From Bradyrhizobium sp. (lineage in GTDB: Bacteria > Pseudomonadota > Alphaproteobacteria > Rhizobiales > Xanthobacteraceae), in contig NZ_JACRMG010000009.1 in the NCBI RefSeq assembly GCF_016219575.1, forward strand, positions 620,001 to 684,000: a stretch of DNA of 64,000 bases, read 5' to 3'. The notes below the pieces were generated by a model. That model did not search any database, was not told the DNA's origin, and was given only the letters and a program-made list of their open reading frames with translations. The translations under genes and the position numbers were made by a program. Below, piece after piece: positions 26,071 through 34,887 of this stretch. Position 1 is the stretch's first letter; the number at the start of each line of letters is the position of its first letter.

Positions 26071-27231
26071 ATGGCTGGCATGGCCGAGCGCATCTATCTC
26101 GACTGGAACGCGACCACGCCGCTGCGCCCCGAGGCGAAGGCGGCGATCGCGCATGCGTGGGACACCGGCGGCAATCCCTCCTCCGTCCATGCCGAGGGCC
26201 GCCAAGCGCGCCAGCTGGTGGAGGATGCGCGCGCGGCCGTCGCAGCCGCCGTCGGTGCCGAGGCGGCGAACGTGATCTTCACCTCCGGCGGCACCGAGGC
26301 CAATTCGCTGGCGCTGACGCCGGGCCTGCGACGAAACAAGGGGCCGGCGGTGGAACGGCTGCTAATTTCCGCGATCGAGCATGCTTCCGTGTTGTCGGGC
26401 GGACGCTTTGCGGCTGAGGCGACCGCCCGCATCGGAGTCACGCGCACCGGTGTCGTCGACCTCGACCGCCTGCGCGCCTTGCTCGACGGCCCGCCGGCGC
26501 TGGTCTCCATCATGCTCGCCAACAACGAGACCGGCGCGATCCAGCCAGTGGCGGAGGCGGCCGGGATGGTTCACGCCGCGGGCGGGCTGCTGCATGTCGA
26601 CGCGATCCAGGCGCTCGGCAAGATTCCCTTCGATCTCGCCTCCATTGGAGCCGATCTGGTGTCGCTCTCCGCGCACAAGATCGGCGGTCCCAAGGGGGTG
26701 GGCGCGCTGGTGCTGGCCGAGGGCGTGGAGGGTCTGGCGCCGCTGCTGCGCGGCGGCGGTCAGGAGAAGGGCCGCCGTGCCGGCACCGAGGACGTCGCCG
26801 GGATCGCCGGTTTCGGGGCAGCCGCCAAGGCGGCGCTGGCTTGCCGCGAGCGCGATGCGGCCCGGATGGAAGGGCGCCGGGAGCGCCTTGAAGCCGGCCT
26901 CCAGGCCACGCCCGGTACTGTGGTCTTCGCCGAGGAAGTTCAGCGGTTGCCAAATACCGTTCTGTTTGCCGTTCCCGGGCTAAGAGCCGAAACGGCTGTC
27001 ATCGGCTTCGACCTCGCCGGTATCGCGGTATCGTCAGGCTCGGCTTGCTCGTCCGGCAAGGTCCAGCCCTCGCATGTCGTGGAGGCCATGGGTTTCGGCC
27101 CGGAACTGGCCTTGGGAGCGGTGCGGCTCAGTCTGGGCTGGTCTACGACCGAGGCAGACGTCGGCAGGGCCCTGGAGGCTTGGCGAAAGCTCGCCGATAG
27201 CTTACTTAGAGGACGAAGAAACACGGCTTGA
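26071..27231 (+). CDS. Cysteine desulfurase, IscS/NifS class
   Basis: The 386-residue PLP enzyme takes sulfur from cysteine for Fe-S and thiolation pathways. It opens 'IYLDWNATTPLRPEAKAAI', has the PLP lysine in 'LSAHKIGGPKGVGALV' and the persulfide-forming Cys in 'VSSGSACSSGKVQPSHVV', on the long loop typical of IscS/NifS (group I) enzymes. The downstream SufS is a group II enzyme, so this locus carries one of each. It precedes sufB by about 88 bases on the same strand. Confidence 0.92.
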   Translation: MAGMAERIYLDWNATTPLRPEAKAAIAHAWDTGGNPSSVHAEGRQARQLVEDARAAVAAAVGAEAANVIFTSGGTEANSLALTPGLRRNKGPAVERLLISAIEHASVLSGGRFAAEATARIGVTRTGVVDLDRLRALLDGPPALVSIMLANNETGAIQPVAEAAGMVHAAGGLLHVDAIQALGKIPFDLASIGADLVSLSAHKIGGPKGVGALVLAEGVEGLAPLLRGGGQEKGRRAGTEDVAGIAGFGAAAKAALACRERDAARMEGRRERLEAGLQATPGTVVFAEEVQRLPNTVLFAVPGLRAETAVIGFDLAGIAVSSGSACSSGKVQPSHVVEAMGFGPELALGAVRLSLGWSTTEADVGRALEAWRKLADSLLRGRRNTA

Positions 27232-27242
27232 ACTGTTCTAAG
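27226..27242 (+). promoter_or_regulatory. Candidate Irr-type iron-control element upstream of sufB
   Basis: GCTTGAACTGTTCTAAG is an imperfect dyad. As I recall it, the rhizobial Irr box (ICE) is TTTAGAA-N3-TTCTAAA; the right arm matches 6 of 7 positions and the left arm 4 of 7. It overlaps the stop codon of the desulfurase gene and lies about 78 bases upstream of the sufB ATG. Irr control of suf is known in Rhizobiales; the specific assignment here is inference. Confidence 0.35.
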
Positions 27243-27319
27243 CCGGTTTCGTCGGTGCATCGCACCGGACATACGACCTTGATCCACCGCGGTCCTTGAA
27301 ACCGCGAGCGGAGGATGGA

Positions 27320-28825
27320 ATGCCAGCCGTACAAGAGACGGTCGACCGGGTACGCCGGATCGACGTCGACCAGTATCGATATGGGTTCGAGACGGTTATC
27401 GAATCCGAGAAGGCCCCGAAGGGCCTTTCCGAAGATACGGTCCGCTTCATCTCAGCCAAGAAGAACGAGCCGGCCTGGATGCTGGAATGGCGGCTCGAGG
27501 CCTATCGCCGCTGGCTGACCATGACCGAGCCGACCTGGGCCCGCGTCGATTACCCCAGGATCGACTACCAGGATCTCTACTATTACTCGGCGCCGAAGCC
27601 GAAGAAGCAGCTCTCCTCGATCGACGAGATCGATCCGGAGATCCTCAAGACCTACGAGAAGCTCGGCATTCCCCTGCGCGAGGTCGCGGTGCTGGAAGGC
27701 GTGGTAAAGCCGCAGGCCGAAGGCGAGGAGGCCGCTCCCGCGCGCTCGAAGATCGCGGTCGACGCGGTGTTCGACTCCGTTTCCGTCGCTACCACCTTCA
27801 AGGAAGAGCTGAAGAAGGCCGGCGTGATCTTCATGCCGATCTCGGAAGCGATCCGCGAGCATCCGGAACTGGTGCAGAAGTACCTGGGCTCGGTGGTGCC
27901 GACCTCCGACAACTACTTCGCCACGCTGAACTCGGCCGTGTTCTCCGACGGCTCGTTCGTCTACGTGCCGCCGGGCGTGCGCTGCCCGATGGAGCTATCC
28001 ACTTACTTCCGCATCAACGAGCGCAACACCGGCCAGTTCGAGCGTACGCTGATCATCGCCGACAAGGGTTCTTACGTCAGCTATCTCGAAGGCTGCACCG
28101 CGCCGCAGCGCGACGAGAACCAGCTGCATGCCGCGGTCGTCGAATTAGTCGCGCACGATGACGCCGAGATCAAATATTCGACGGTGCAGAACTGGTATCC
28201 CGGCAATTCGGAAGGCGTCGGCGGCATCTACAATTTCGTCACCAAGCGCGGCGACTGCCGCGGCGTCAATTCGAAGATTTCCTGGACCCAGGTCGAGACG
28301 GGATCCGCCATCACCTGGAAATATCCGAGCTGCATCCTGCGCGGCGACAACTCCCGCGGCGAGTTCTACTCGATCGCGATTTCGAACGGCTACCAGCAGG
28401 TCGATAGCGGCACCAAGATGATCCACCTCGGCAAGAACACGACCTCCAGGATCATCTCCAAGGGCATCGCCGCCGGCAAGTCGCAGAACACCTATCGCGG
28501 CCTCGTCACGGCGCACCGCAAGGCCACCGGCGCGCGCAACTACACCGCCTGCGACTCGCTCCTGATCGGCGACAAATGCGGCGCGCACACCGTTCCTTAC
28601 GTGGAAGCGAAGAATTCGTCAGCCACCTTCGAGCACGAGGCGACGACGTCGAAAATCTCCGAGGACGTGCTGTTCTACTGCATCCAGCGCGGTCTTTCGC
28701 AGGAAGAAGCCGTCGGCCTCGTCGTCAACGGCTTCGTCAAGGACGTGCTGCAACAGCTGCCGATGGAGTTCGCCGTCGAGGCGCAGAAGCTGATCTCGAT
28801 CAGCCTTGAAGGTTCAGTGGGATAG
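27320..28825 (+). CDS. sufB: Fe-S cluster assembly scaffold protein SufB
   Basis: The 501-residue protein is the scaffold subunit of the SufBC2D complex on which new Fe-S clusters are built in the cytoplasm. The ATG at 27320 has gagga just upstream; the ORF-track TTG at 27296 is rejected. Typical SufB sequence runs throughout: '[40 protein letters not shown]', '[22 protein letters not shown]' and '[22 protein letters not shown]', where conserved Cys and His residues lie in the cluster-forming region. It heads sufBCDST-sufA, with a repeat element between it and sufC. Confidence 0.97.
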   Translation: MPAVQETVDRVRRIDVDQYRYGFETVIESEKAPKGLSEDTVRFISAKKNEPAWMLEWRLEAYRRWLTMTEPTWARVDYPRIDYQDLYYYSAPKPKKQLSSIDEIDPEILKTYEKLGIPLREVAVLEGVVKPQAEGEEAAPARSKIAVDAVFDSVSVATTFKEELKKAGVIFMPISEAIREHPELVQKYLGSVVPTSDNYFATLNSAVFSDGSFVYVPPGVRCPMELSTYFRINERNTGQFERTLIIADKGSYVSYLEGCTAPQRDENQLHAAVVELVAHDDAEIKYSTVQNWYPGNSEGVGGIYNFVTKRGDCRGVNSKISWTQVETGSAITWKYPSCILRGDNSRGEFYSIAISNGYQQVDSGTKMIHLGKNTTSRIISKGIAAGKSQNTYRGLVTAHRKATGARNYTACDSLLIGDKCGAHTVPYVEAKNSSATFEHEATTSKISEDVLFYCIQRGLSQEEAVGLVVNGFVKDVLQQLPMEFAVEAQKLISISLEGSVG

Positions 28826-28826
28826 G

Positions 28827-28926
28827 CCCTCATCCTGAGGAGGCCGCGCAAGCGGCCGTCTCGAAGGATGGGTGGAAGGATTTCTGGCTACGTCCTTCGA
28901 GACGCGCCTTCGGCGCTCCTCAGGAC
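28827..28926. repeat. Dispersed imperfect palindrome, family A, inside the suf operon
   Basis: About 100 bases form two inverted halves. The left half carries CTCATCCTGAGGAG...GTCTCGAAGGATGG and the right half CCTTCGAGACGCG...GCTCCTCAGGACGAGGG. A second copy with the same arms is at 33122-33232 after sufA. In RNA it would fold into a long hairpin between sufB and sufC. Confidence 0.85.
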
Positions 28927-28949
28927 GAGGGAAACAACGGAAGAAGATG

Positions 28950-29702
28950 ATGTCTCTGCTCGAAGTAAAGAACCTGCAAGTCCGTGTCGAGGATCGCGAA
29001 ATCCTCCACGGGCTGTCGCTCACTGTCAATCCGGGCGAGGTGCACGCGATCATGGGGCCGAACGGCTCCGGCAAGTCGACGCTGTCGCATGTCATCGCCG
29101 GCAAGCCCGGCTATGAGGTGACCGGCGGCGAGATCCTGTTCAAGGGCGAGAACCTGCTGGAGATGGCGCCGGACGAGCGCGCCGCCAAGGGCGTGTTCCT
29201 GGCGTTCCAGTACCCGGTCGAAATTCCCGGTGTCGCTACCATGAACTTCCTGCGCACCGCGTTGAATGCGCAACGCAAGGCGCGCGGCGAGAGCGAGTAT
29301 TCGACGCCGGACTTCCTGAAGAAGGTTCGCGAGGTCGCCAAGTCGCTGAACATCCCGCAGGACATGCTCAAGCGCGGCGTCAATGTCGGCTTCTCCGGCG
29401 GCGAGAAGAAGCGCAACGAGATTCTTCAGATGGCGCTGTTCGAGCCGAGCCTGTGCATCCTCGACGAGATGGATTCCGGCCTCGACATCGACGCGCTGCG
29501 CATTGCGGCTGACGGCGTCAACGCGCTGCGCTCGCCGGACCGTGCGATGGTCGTCATCACCCATTATCAGCGGCTGCTCAACTACATCGTCCCCGACTTC
29601 GTGCACGTGATGTCGAAGGGCAGGGTGGTGAAGAGCGGCGGCAAGGAACTGGCGCTGGAGCTGGAAGAGTCCGGCTACGCCCGGTTCGAGGACGCGGCGT
29701 AG
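28950..29702 (+). CDS. sufC: Fe-S cluster assembly ATPase SufC
   Basis: The 250-residue ABC-type ATPase drives SufBC2D scaffold rearrangement. Walker A is 'GPNGSGKST', the signature is 'FSGGEKKRNEI', Walker B and the SufC-specific stretch are 'LCILDEMDSGLDIDALRI', and the switch His is in 'VVITHYQRLLNYI'. Two ATGs are adjacent (28947 and 28950); the second sits better from the ggaag ribosome binding site. The ORF-track start at 28872 lies within the family A repeat and is rejected. sufD follows after 18 bases. Confidence 0.97.
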   Translation: MSLLEVKNLQVRVEDREILHGLSLTVNPGEVHAIMGPNGSGKSTLSHVIAGKPGYEVTGGEILFKGENLLEMAPDERAAKGVFLAFQYPVEIPGVATMNFLRTALNAQRKARGESEYSTPDFLKKVREVAKSLNIPQDMLKRGVNVGFSGGEKKRNEILQMALFEPSLCILDEMDSGLDIDALRIAADGVNALRSPDRAMVVITHYQRLLNYIVPDFVHVMSKGRVVKSGGKELALELEESGYARFEDAA

Positions 29703-29720
29703 GCGCCGGGTGGATTTGCG

Positions 29721-31046
29721 ATGAACGTAGCTTTGGCAAAGACCGATACCGGAAGCGCGCTCGAGGCGGCTCTTGCGGCCGCGCGCGAACGGCTGCCGGC
29801 CGGCGGCAAGGTCGCCGACATCAGGCGGCAGGCGCTCGATGCCTATGAGCGCACCGGCCTGCCGCACCGCCGGATTGAGGATTGGAAATACACCGACCTT
29901 CGCGTGCTAATGCGCGAAGTGTTGCCGCTGGCGGCGGCACCCGATGCAGCGGTGCTGAAGCGGGCGGAGGCCGCGCTGAAGACTGCCGCGATTGAGGGCA
30001 CTCGCCGGCTGGTGCTGGTAGATGGCGCGTTCGCACCGGGGCTTTCGGAGACGAATGGTCTCGAGAAGGGCGTCAGCATCCGTTCCCTGCGCGAGGCGCT
30101 GGACGGCGGCGACGGCGCGCTGCAAGCGCAACTGTTTTCGCTCGATACGTCTAATCCCATGGTGGCGCTGAACAGCGCCATGCTCACTGACGGCGTCGTG
30201 ATCGAGATCGCCGATGGCACCGTGCTGTCGCGGCCGCTCCATGTCGTCCATATCGCCGCCGGCGCGGCCGCGTCGTCGATGTTCACCCGCTCGCTGCTGC
30301 GTCTCGGCAAGAACGCATCCGCTACGCTGGTCGAGAGCTATGTCGCGGCTGACGGCACGAGGACCTATCAGGCGCATGACTCGCTGGTGATCGCAATCGG
30401 CGACCATTCCCGGCTCGATCACGTCCGCCTGGTCGAGGATGCGGCCGACGCCGTCAACATCTCCTCCTCCGCCGTCACGCTCGGCGCGCACGCGCATTTC
30501 AATATCTTCGGCATGGCCTCGGGCGCGGCCGTCAGCCGTTACCAGGCGACTATTGCCTTTGCCGGCGAGGGCTCGCGGGTCGAGACCAACGGTGTCAACC
30601 TGCTCAGGGGCCGCCAGCACGCCGACACCACGCTGCTGATGGACCATGCGGTGCCGAATTGCGCGAGCCGCGAAGTGTTCCGCGCCGTGATCGACGACAG
30701 CGCGCATTCGGTGTTCCAGGGCCGCATCATCGTCCGTCCCGACGCCCAGAAGACCGACGCCAAGATGATGACGCGGGCGTTGCTGTTGTCCGACGACGCC
30801 GAGGCCGACAACAAGCCGGAGTTGGAGATCTTCGCCGACGACGTCACCTGCGGCCATGGCGCCACGTCCGGCGCGCTGGACGAGAGCCTGCTGTTCTATC
30901 TGCGCGCCCGCGGGCTGCCGGAGAAGGACGCGCAGGCGCTGTTGATCCAGGCCTTTGTTGGCGAAGCCATCGAATCCATCGCCAACGACGCCTTGCGCGA
31001 TCTGGCGGAGGCAACCGCGGGACGCTGGCTGAGGGCGCGCGCATGA
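29721..31046 (+). CDS. sufD: Fe-S cluster assembly protein SufD
   Basis: The 441-residue protein is a paralogue of SufB and the partner in the SufBC2D scaffold. It opens with a helical head including 'GLPHRRIEDWKYTDLRVLM', a SufD hallmark. The beta-helical core ends with 'DDVTCGHGATSGALDESLLFYLRARGLPEKDAQALLIQAFVGE', the conserved C-terminal motif with the His used at the SufB interface. Its TGA overlaps the sufS ATG as ATGA, so the two are translationally coupled. Confidence 0.96.
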   Translation: MNVALAKTDTGSALEAALAAARERLPAGGKVADIRRQALDAYERTGLPHRRIEDWKYTDLRVLMREVLPLAAAPDAAVLKRAEAALKTAAIEGTRRLVLVDGAFAPGLSETNGLEKGVSIRSLREALDGGDGALQAQLFSLDTSNPMVALNSAMLTDGVVIEIADGTVLSRPLHVVHIAAGAAASSMFTRSLLRLGKNASATLVESYVAADGTRTYQAHDSLVIAIGDHSRLDHVRLVEDAADAVNISSSAVTLGAHAHFNIFGMASGAAVSRYQATIAFAGEGSRVETNGVNLLRGRQHADTTLLMDHAVPNCASREVFRAVIDDSAHSVFQGRIIVRPDAQKTDAKMMTRALLLSDDAEADNKPELEIFADDVTCGHGATSGALDESLLFYLRARGLPEKDAQALLIQAFVGEAIESIANDALRDLAEATAGRWLRARA

Positions 31047-32290
31047 CGTTGCATCCCGCGGTCGCCAACGGTTCCTACGACGTCGCCCGCGTCCGCGAGG
31101 ATTTTCCGGCGCTGGCGCTGAAGGTCTATGGCAAGCAGCTCGTCTATCTCGACAACGCGGCTTCCGCGCAGAAGCCGACCGCCGTGCTCAAGCGCATGAC
31201 GGACGCCTATGAGCGCGAATACGCCAATGTGCATCGCGGCCTGCATTACCTCGCTAATGCCGCGACCGAGGCCTATGAGGGCGGCCGCACCAAGGTGGCG
31301 AAGTTCCTCAATGCGCGGCGCAACGAGGAGATCGTCTTCACCCGCAACGCCACCGAGGCGATCAACCTGGTGGCGTCCTCCTGGGGAGAGCCCAATATCG
31401 GCGAGGGCGACGAGATCGTCATCTCGATCATGGAGCACCATTCCAACATCGTGCCCTGGCATTTCCTCAGGGAGCGCCACGGCGCCGTGATCAAATGGGC
31501 GCCGGTCGATGACGACGGCAATTTCCTGATCGAGGAGTTCGAGAAACTGCTGGGACCGCGGACAAAGCTGGTCGCGATCACGCAGATGTCGAACGCGCTC
31601 GGCACCATCGTCCCGGTCAAGGAGGTCGTGAAGCTCGCGCATGACCGCGGCATTCCGGTGCTGGTGGACGGCAGCCAGGCTGCCGTGCACCTGGCCGCCG
31701 ACGTGCAGGACATCGACTGCGACTTCTACGTCTTCACTGGCCACAAGCTGTACGGCCCGACCGGCATCGGCGTGCTCTACGCCAAGCACGAGCACCTCGT
31801 CGCCATGCGGCCCTTCAACGGCGGTGGCGAGATGATCCGCGAGGTGGCGCAGGACTGGGTCACCTATGGCGATCCCCCGCACAAGTTCGAGGCGGGCACG
31901 CCGGCGATCGTGGAATCGATCGGCCTCGGAGCGGCCATCGACTACGTCAATTCGATCGGCAAGGAACGCATCGCCGCGCATGAGCACGGCCTGCTCACTT
32001 ATGCCCAGGAGCGGTTGCGCGAGATCAACTCGCTGCGCCTGATCGGCACCGCCCGCGACAAGGGGCCGGTGATCTCGTTCGAGCTGAAGGGCGCGCATGC
32101 CCACGACGTCGCCACCGTGATCGACCGTCAGGGTGTGGCGGTGCGTGCCGGAACCCATTGCGTGATGCCGCTTTTAGAGCGGTTCAAAGTCACAGCCACC
32201 TGCCGCGCTTCCTTCGGCATGTATAATACCAAGGAAGAAGTCGACCATCTGGTGCAGGCGCTGATCAAGGCGCGGGAACTGTTCGCATGA
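31043..32290 (+). CDS. sufS: Cysteine desulfurase SufS
   Basis: The 415-residue group II PLP enzyme supplies sulfur to the Suf scaffold. The start is the ATG overlapping the sufD stop; the ORF track's 30659 start lies inside sufD. It shows 'YLDNAASAQKPTAVL', 'EIVFTRNATEAINLVASSW', the PLP-binding 'YVFTGHKLYGPTGIGVLY' and the persulfide Cys in 'VRAGTHCVMPLLERF', on a short loop as in E. coli SufS. No sufE gene is adjacent, so the sulfur acceptor (SufE or SufU) is elsewhere or replaced. Confidence 0.96.
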   Translation: MTLHPAVANGSYDVARVREDFPALALKVYGKQLVYLDNAASAQKPTAVLKRMTDAYEREYANVHRGLHYLANAATEAYEGGRTKVAKFLNARRNEEIVFTRNATEAINLVASSWGEPNIGEGDEIVISIMEHHSNIVPWHFLRERHGAVIKWAPVDDDGNFLIEEFEKLLGPRTKLVAITQMSNALGTIVPVKEVVKLAHDRGIPVLVDGSQAAVHLAADVQDIDCDFYVFTGHKLYGPTGIGVLYAKHEHLVAMRPFNGGGEMIREVAQDWVTYGDPPHKFEAGTPAIVESIGLGAAIDYVNSIGKERIAAHEHGLLTYAQERLREINSLRLIGTARDKGPVISFELKGAHAHDVATVIDRQGVAVRAGTHCVMPLLERFKVTATCRASFGMYNTKEEVDHLVQALIKARELFA

Positions 32291-32658
32291 CCGACACGGC
32301 CGAAGTCAAGACCGTCTCCATGGAAACCCAATCGGCGCTGCCGCCGGAGGAGACCGAGCAGCTCAGCGGCGAGATCGTAGCCGCGCTGAAGACGGTGTTC
32401 GACCCCGAGATTCCCGCCGACATCTACGAACTCGGCCTGATCTACAAGGTCGACCTCAAGGAAGATCGCAGCGTCGACATCATGATGACGCTGACCACGC
32501 CGAACTGCCCGGCGGCCGGCGAGCTGCCGACCATGGTCGAGAACGCGGTCGCCAGCGTCCCCGGTGTCGGGATCGTCAACGTCAACCTGGTCTGGGATCC
32601 GCCGTGGACGCCGGACCGGATGAGCGACGAGGCCCGCCTCGTGCTCAACATGTGGTGA
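32287..32658 (+). CDS. sufT: Suf-associated DUF59/MIP18-family protein (SufT)
   Basis: The 123-residue protein has the DUF59 core 'VFDPEIPADIYELGLIYKVDL' and the conserved Cys in 'TTPNCPAAGELP'. This family acts in Fe-S cluster maturation or delivery, as in bacterial SufT and eukaryotic MIP18. A low-complexity head of about 20 residues comes before the domain. Its ATG overlaps the sufS stop as ATGA, repeating the coupling seen at sufD-sufS. Confidence 0.93.
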   Translation: MTDTAEVKTVSMETQSALPPEETEQLSGEIVAALKTVFDPEIPADIYELGLIYKVDLKEDRSVDIMMTLTTPNCPAAGELPTMVENAVASVPGVGIVNVNLVWDPPWTPDRMSDEARLVLNMW

Positions 32659-32711
32659 GCTTAGCGTTAGGGATCCGAGATTTTCATTGAATTGCCGCTG
32701 GAGCTGACCAA

Positions 32712-33104
32712 ATGACCGATATGCCTATTGCACCAGCCAAGCCGAAGCCGCGCCCCCGCCCGCAGGTGATGCGGCTGACGGACGCCGCGGCTGCGCGCAT
32801 CGGCGAACTGACGAAGCGCGCCGATTCCGAGATCGTCGGCCTGCGCGTCGGCGTCAAGAACGGCGGTTGCGCCGGCCAGTCCTACACCGTCGAATATGCC
32901 CACGAGATCCGTGCCACCGACGAGGTGGTCGAGGACAAGGGCGTGAAGATCCTGGTCGATCCCAAGGCCGTGCTGTTCCTGCTCGGCACCGAGATGGACT
33001 ACAAGGCTGACAAGATGCAGGCCCAGTTCGTCTTCAACAATCCGAACCAGATATCCGCCTGCGGCTGCGGCGAGTCCGTGCAGCTCAAGCCGGCCAAGGT
33101 ATAG
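32712..33104 (+). CDS. sufA: A-type Fe-S carrier protein SufA (HesB/IscA family)
   Basis: The 130-residue protein carries the three cysteines that bind and hand over Fe-S clusters, in 'KNGGCAGQSYTVEY' and 'QISACGCGESV', the classical C-X(n)-C-G-C layout. An extra Pro/Lys-rich stretch of about 18 residues ('APAKPKPRPRPQ') comes before the domain. It is the last gene of the suf set, 53 bases after sufT, and is followed by a family A repeat that may help end or stabilise the transcript. Confidence 0.95.
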   Translation: MTDMPIAPAKPKPRPRPQVMRLTDAAAARIGELTKRADSEIVGLRVGVKNGGCAGQSYTVEYAHEIRATDEVVEDKGVKILVDPKAVLFLLGTEMDYKADKMQAQFVFNNPNQISACGCGESVQLKPAKV

Positions 33105-33121
33105 TCTCTCATCGCTTACTG

Positions 33122-33232
33122 ACCTCATCCTGAGGAGCCGCGCGCTTGCGCGGCGTCTCGAAGGATGGACGCGGGCGATTCGGGGCCTCATGGTTCGAGA
33201 CGCGCAAGATGCGCTCCTCACCATGAGGGGCC
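33122..33232. repeat. Dispersed imperfect palindrome, family A, second copy
   Basis: The arms CCTCATCCTGAGGAG...GTCTCGAAGGATGG and GTTCGAGACGCG...GCTCCTCACCATGAGG match the copy between sufB and sufC. It fills most of the 149 bases between sufA and the TfoX-like gene. Confidence 0.85.
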
Positions 33233-33253
33233 AGTATCCAGCGTGAGGCCATC

Positions 33254-33688
33254 ATGGACCGCGATTTCCTCATCGACCTCTTCGCCGATTTCGGCCCGGT
33301 GACGATCCGCCCGATGTTTTCCGGCTACGGCATTTCCGCCGACGGCACCAACTTTGCGCTGGCGCTGCGCGCTGGCCTCTATTTCCGTGCCGATGAGGCG
33401 ACCATTCCGCAATACGAGGCGGAAGGCTCAACGCCGTTCCAGTACCAGACGCGCGCCAAAACGGTGACGGTGAATTCCTACTGGCAATTGCCGGCGCGGC
33501 TGTTCGACGACACCGAGGAGCTCGGCGAATGGGCGAGGGCAGCGCTGGCCGCCGCCCGGCGCGCCGCGGTGAAGAAGCGCCCGAAGGCGCGGAAGGGCGC
33601 GAAGAAGGTCGCCACGACGAAAAAGGCCGCACCCAGGAAGGCTGCGGCCAAGAAGACGACTTCAAAGAAGACGAAGCGGAATCGTTAG
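33254..33688 (+). CDS. TfoX N-terminal domain protein with Lys/Ala-rich tail
   Basis: The 144-residue protein has a TfoX/Sxy N-terminal domain over about residues 1-100 ('LIDLFADFGPVTIRPMFSGYGISADGTNFALAL...YFRADEATIPQYEAEGSTPFQYQ'). A tail of about 40 residues, almost all Lys, Ala, Arg and Thr, follows and resembles histone H1-like DNA-binding tails. The TfoX N-domain is found in competence regulators and many stand-alone proteins of unknown role. The stop overlaps that of the convergent diguanylate cyclase gene by four bases. Confidence 0.88.
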   Translation: MDRDFLIDLFADFGPVTIRPMFSGYGISADGTNFALALRAGLYFRADEATIPQYEAEGSTPFQYQTRAKTVTVNSYWQLPARLFDDTEELGEWARAALAAARRAAVKKRPKARKGAKKVATTKKAAPRKAAAKKTTSKKTKRNR

Positions 33689-34761
33689 GCCACCTGGGTG
33701 TGGCTGCCTTGCGTCTCGGCGCTGTATTCCGGATCGACTTCGCAGATCACGCGGTTGCGGCCGTTGCGCTTGGCGGCGTAGAGGCAGGCGTCGGCGCGTT
33801 CGATCAGCGAGTCCGTGTCGTCGCCTTCCTTCAGCATGGAGACGCCGACGGAGATCGTGACGCGGCCGAGAATCTCGCCGGTCGACTTCTTCTTCAGTTC
33901 CTTGGCCATCACGGCGCGGCGGATGTGGTCGGCCACCGTGAGCGCCTGGCGCAGGCCGGTATTGGGCAGCACGACCGCGAATTCCTCGCCGCCGTAGCGG
34001 GCGGTGATGTCCTGGCCCTTGATGGTCTGCTTCAGCGACATGCCGACCAGGCGCAGCACCTGGTCGCCGGTGAGATGGCCGTAGGAATCGTTGAACGACT
34101 TGAAATGGTCGATGTCGAACATCAGCAGCGACAGCGGCTCGCCGCTTTCCAGCGCAGCCGCAACGGCGGCCTCGATCGAGCGGTCGAAATATTTGCGATT
34201 TCCCAGCCCGGTGAGCGGATCGGTCAGGCTCTCGGCGCGGATCGCTTCCAGGCTGTGCTGGAGGTTGCTGATCTCGCTCTTCGACAGCGACAGCCGGTCT
34301 TCCAGCGCCCGGTTGGTCTCGCGCATGTCGCGCGTCGACTTCACCAGCGATTCGACGATCGACTTGAGCTGCTCGCGATTCTGTACCGACAAAAGCTTCT
34401 GGTTGGCGCCGTCGAGGCTGGCGCCGTAGCTCGCCGACATGCCCAGCGCTTCCGTGATCAGCCTCATCACGTCGTCGATCTCGCCGATCACGCGCGCGCC
34501 GACCTTGTCGATGCGGTCGCTTGTCTTGAGCTGGGAGAGATAGGTTTCGTAGATTTGTTCGAGATCGCTCTCGGTGAGCTTGCCGTTGCGCGACAACGTC
34601 TCGTTGATGATCTTGTTGAGGGCGGCGTTATAGCCGGTCGCGTAGACGTACCAGATTTCGTAGTTGCGAGGGATCGCGGTCTGGCGGAGCGACTTGATCT
34701 GGCCGAGCGCAATTTCGGCGAAGGCAAGTGTGCGTTCGTGTTCGTCGAGCGGCTTGACCAC
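33685..34761 (-). CDS. Diguanylate cyclase (GGDEF domain)
   Basis: The 358-residue protein makes cyclic di-GMP from GTP. The C-terminal GGDEF domain has 'DPLTGLGNRKYFDR', 'FDIDHFKSFNDSYGH' and the active site 'RYGGEEF' (GGEEF at 257-261). The product-inhibition I-site RxxD is 'KGQD' here (248-251), so feedback inhibition is probably lost. The N-terminal ~150 residues are helical, ending in a coiled coil, with no transmembrane segment, and match no sensor domain I can name. It is soluble and probably dimerises through the coiled coil. Confidence 0.93.
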   Translation of the reverse strand: MVKPLDEHERTLAFAEIALGQIKSLRQTAIPRNYEIWYVYATGYNAALNKIINETLSRNGKLTESDLEQIYETYLSQLKTSDRIDKVGARVIGEIDDVMRLITEALGMSASYGASLDGANQKLLSVQNREQLKSIVESLVKSTRDMRETNRALEDRLSLSKSEISNLQHSLEAIRAESLTDPLTGLGNRKYFDRSIEAAVAAALESGEPLSLLMFDIDHFKSFNDSYGHLTGDQVLRLVGMSLKQTIKGQDITARYGGEEFAVVLPNTGLRQALTVADHIRRAVMAKELKKKSTGEILGRVTISVGVSMLKEGDDTDSLIERADACLYAAKRNGRNRVICEVDPEYSAETQGSHTQVA

Positions 34762-34887
34762 CGTTCCGTCCCCAATAGCGCGCGGTGCCGCCCAAGAGCC
34801 AGCAGCAATTACTAAATTATCGACGCTACGCTAACGGAGGAGAATGAACGGCCGGTTAAAGGGGGAACCGGCCGTTGTGCGTTGCGA

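Noticed and set aside
33254-33688. Competence regulator TfoX/Sxy
   Set aside because: Only the N-terminal domain is present; the C-terminal TfoX domain is replaced by a Lys/Ala tail.
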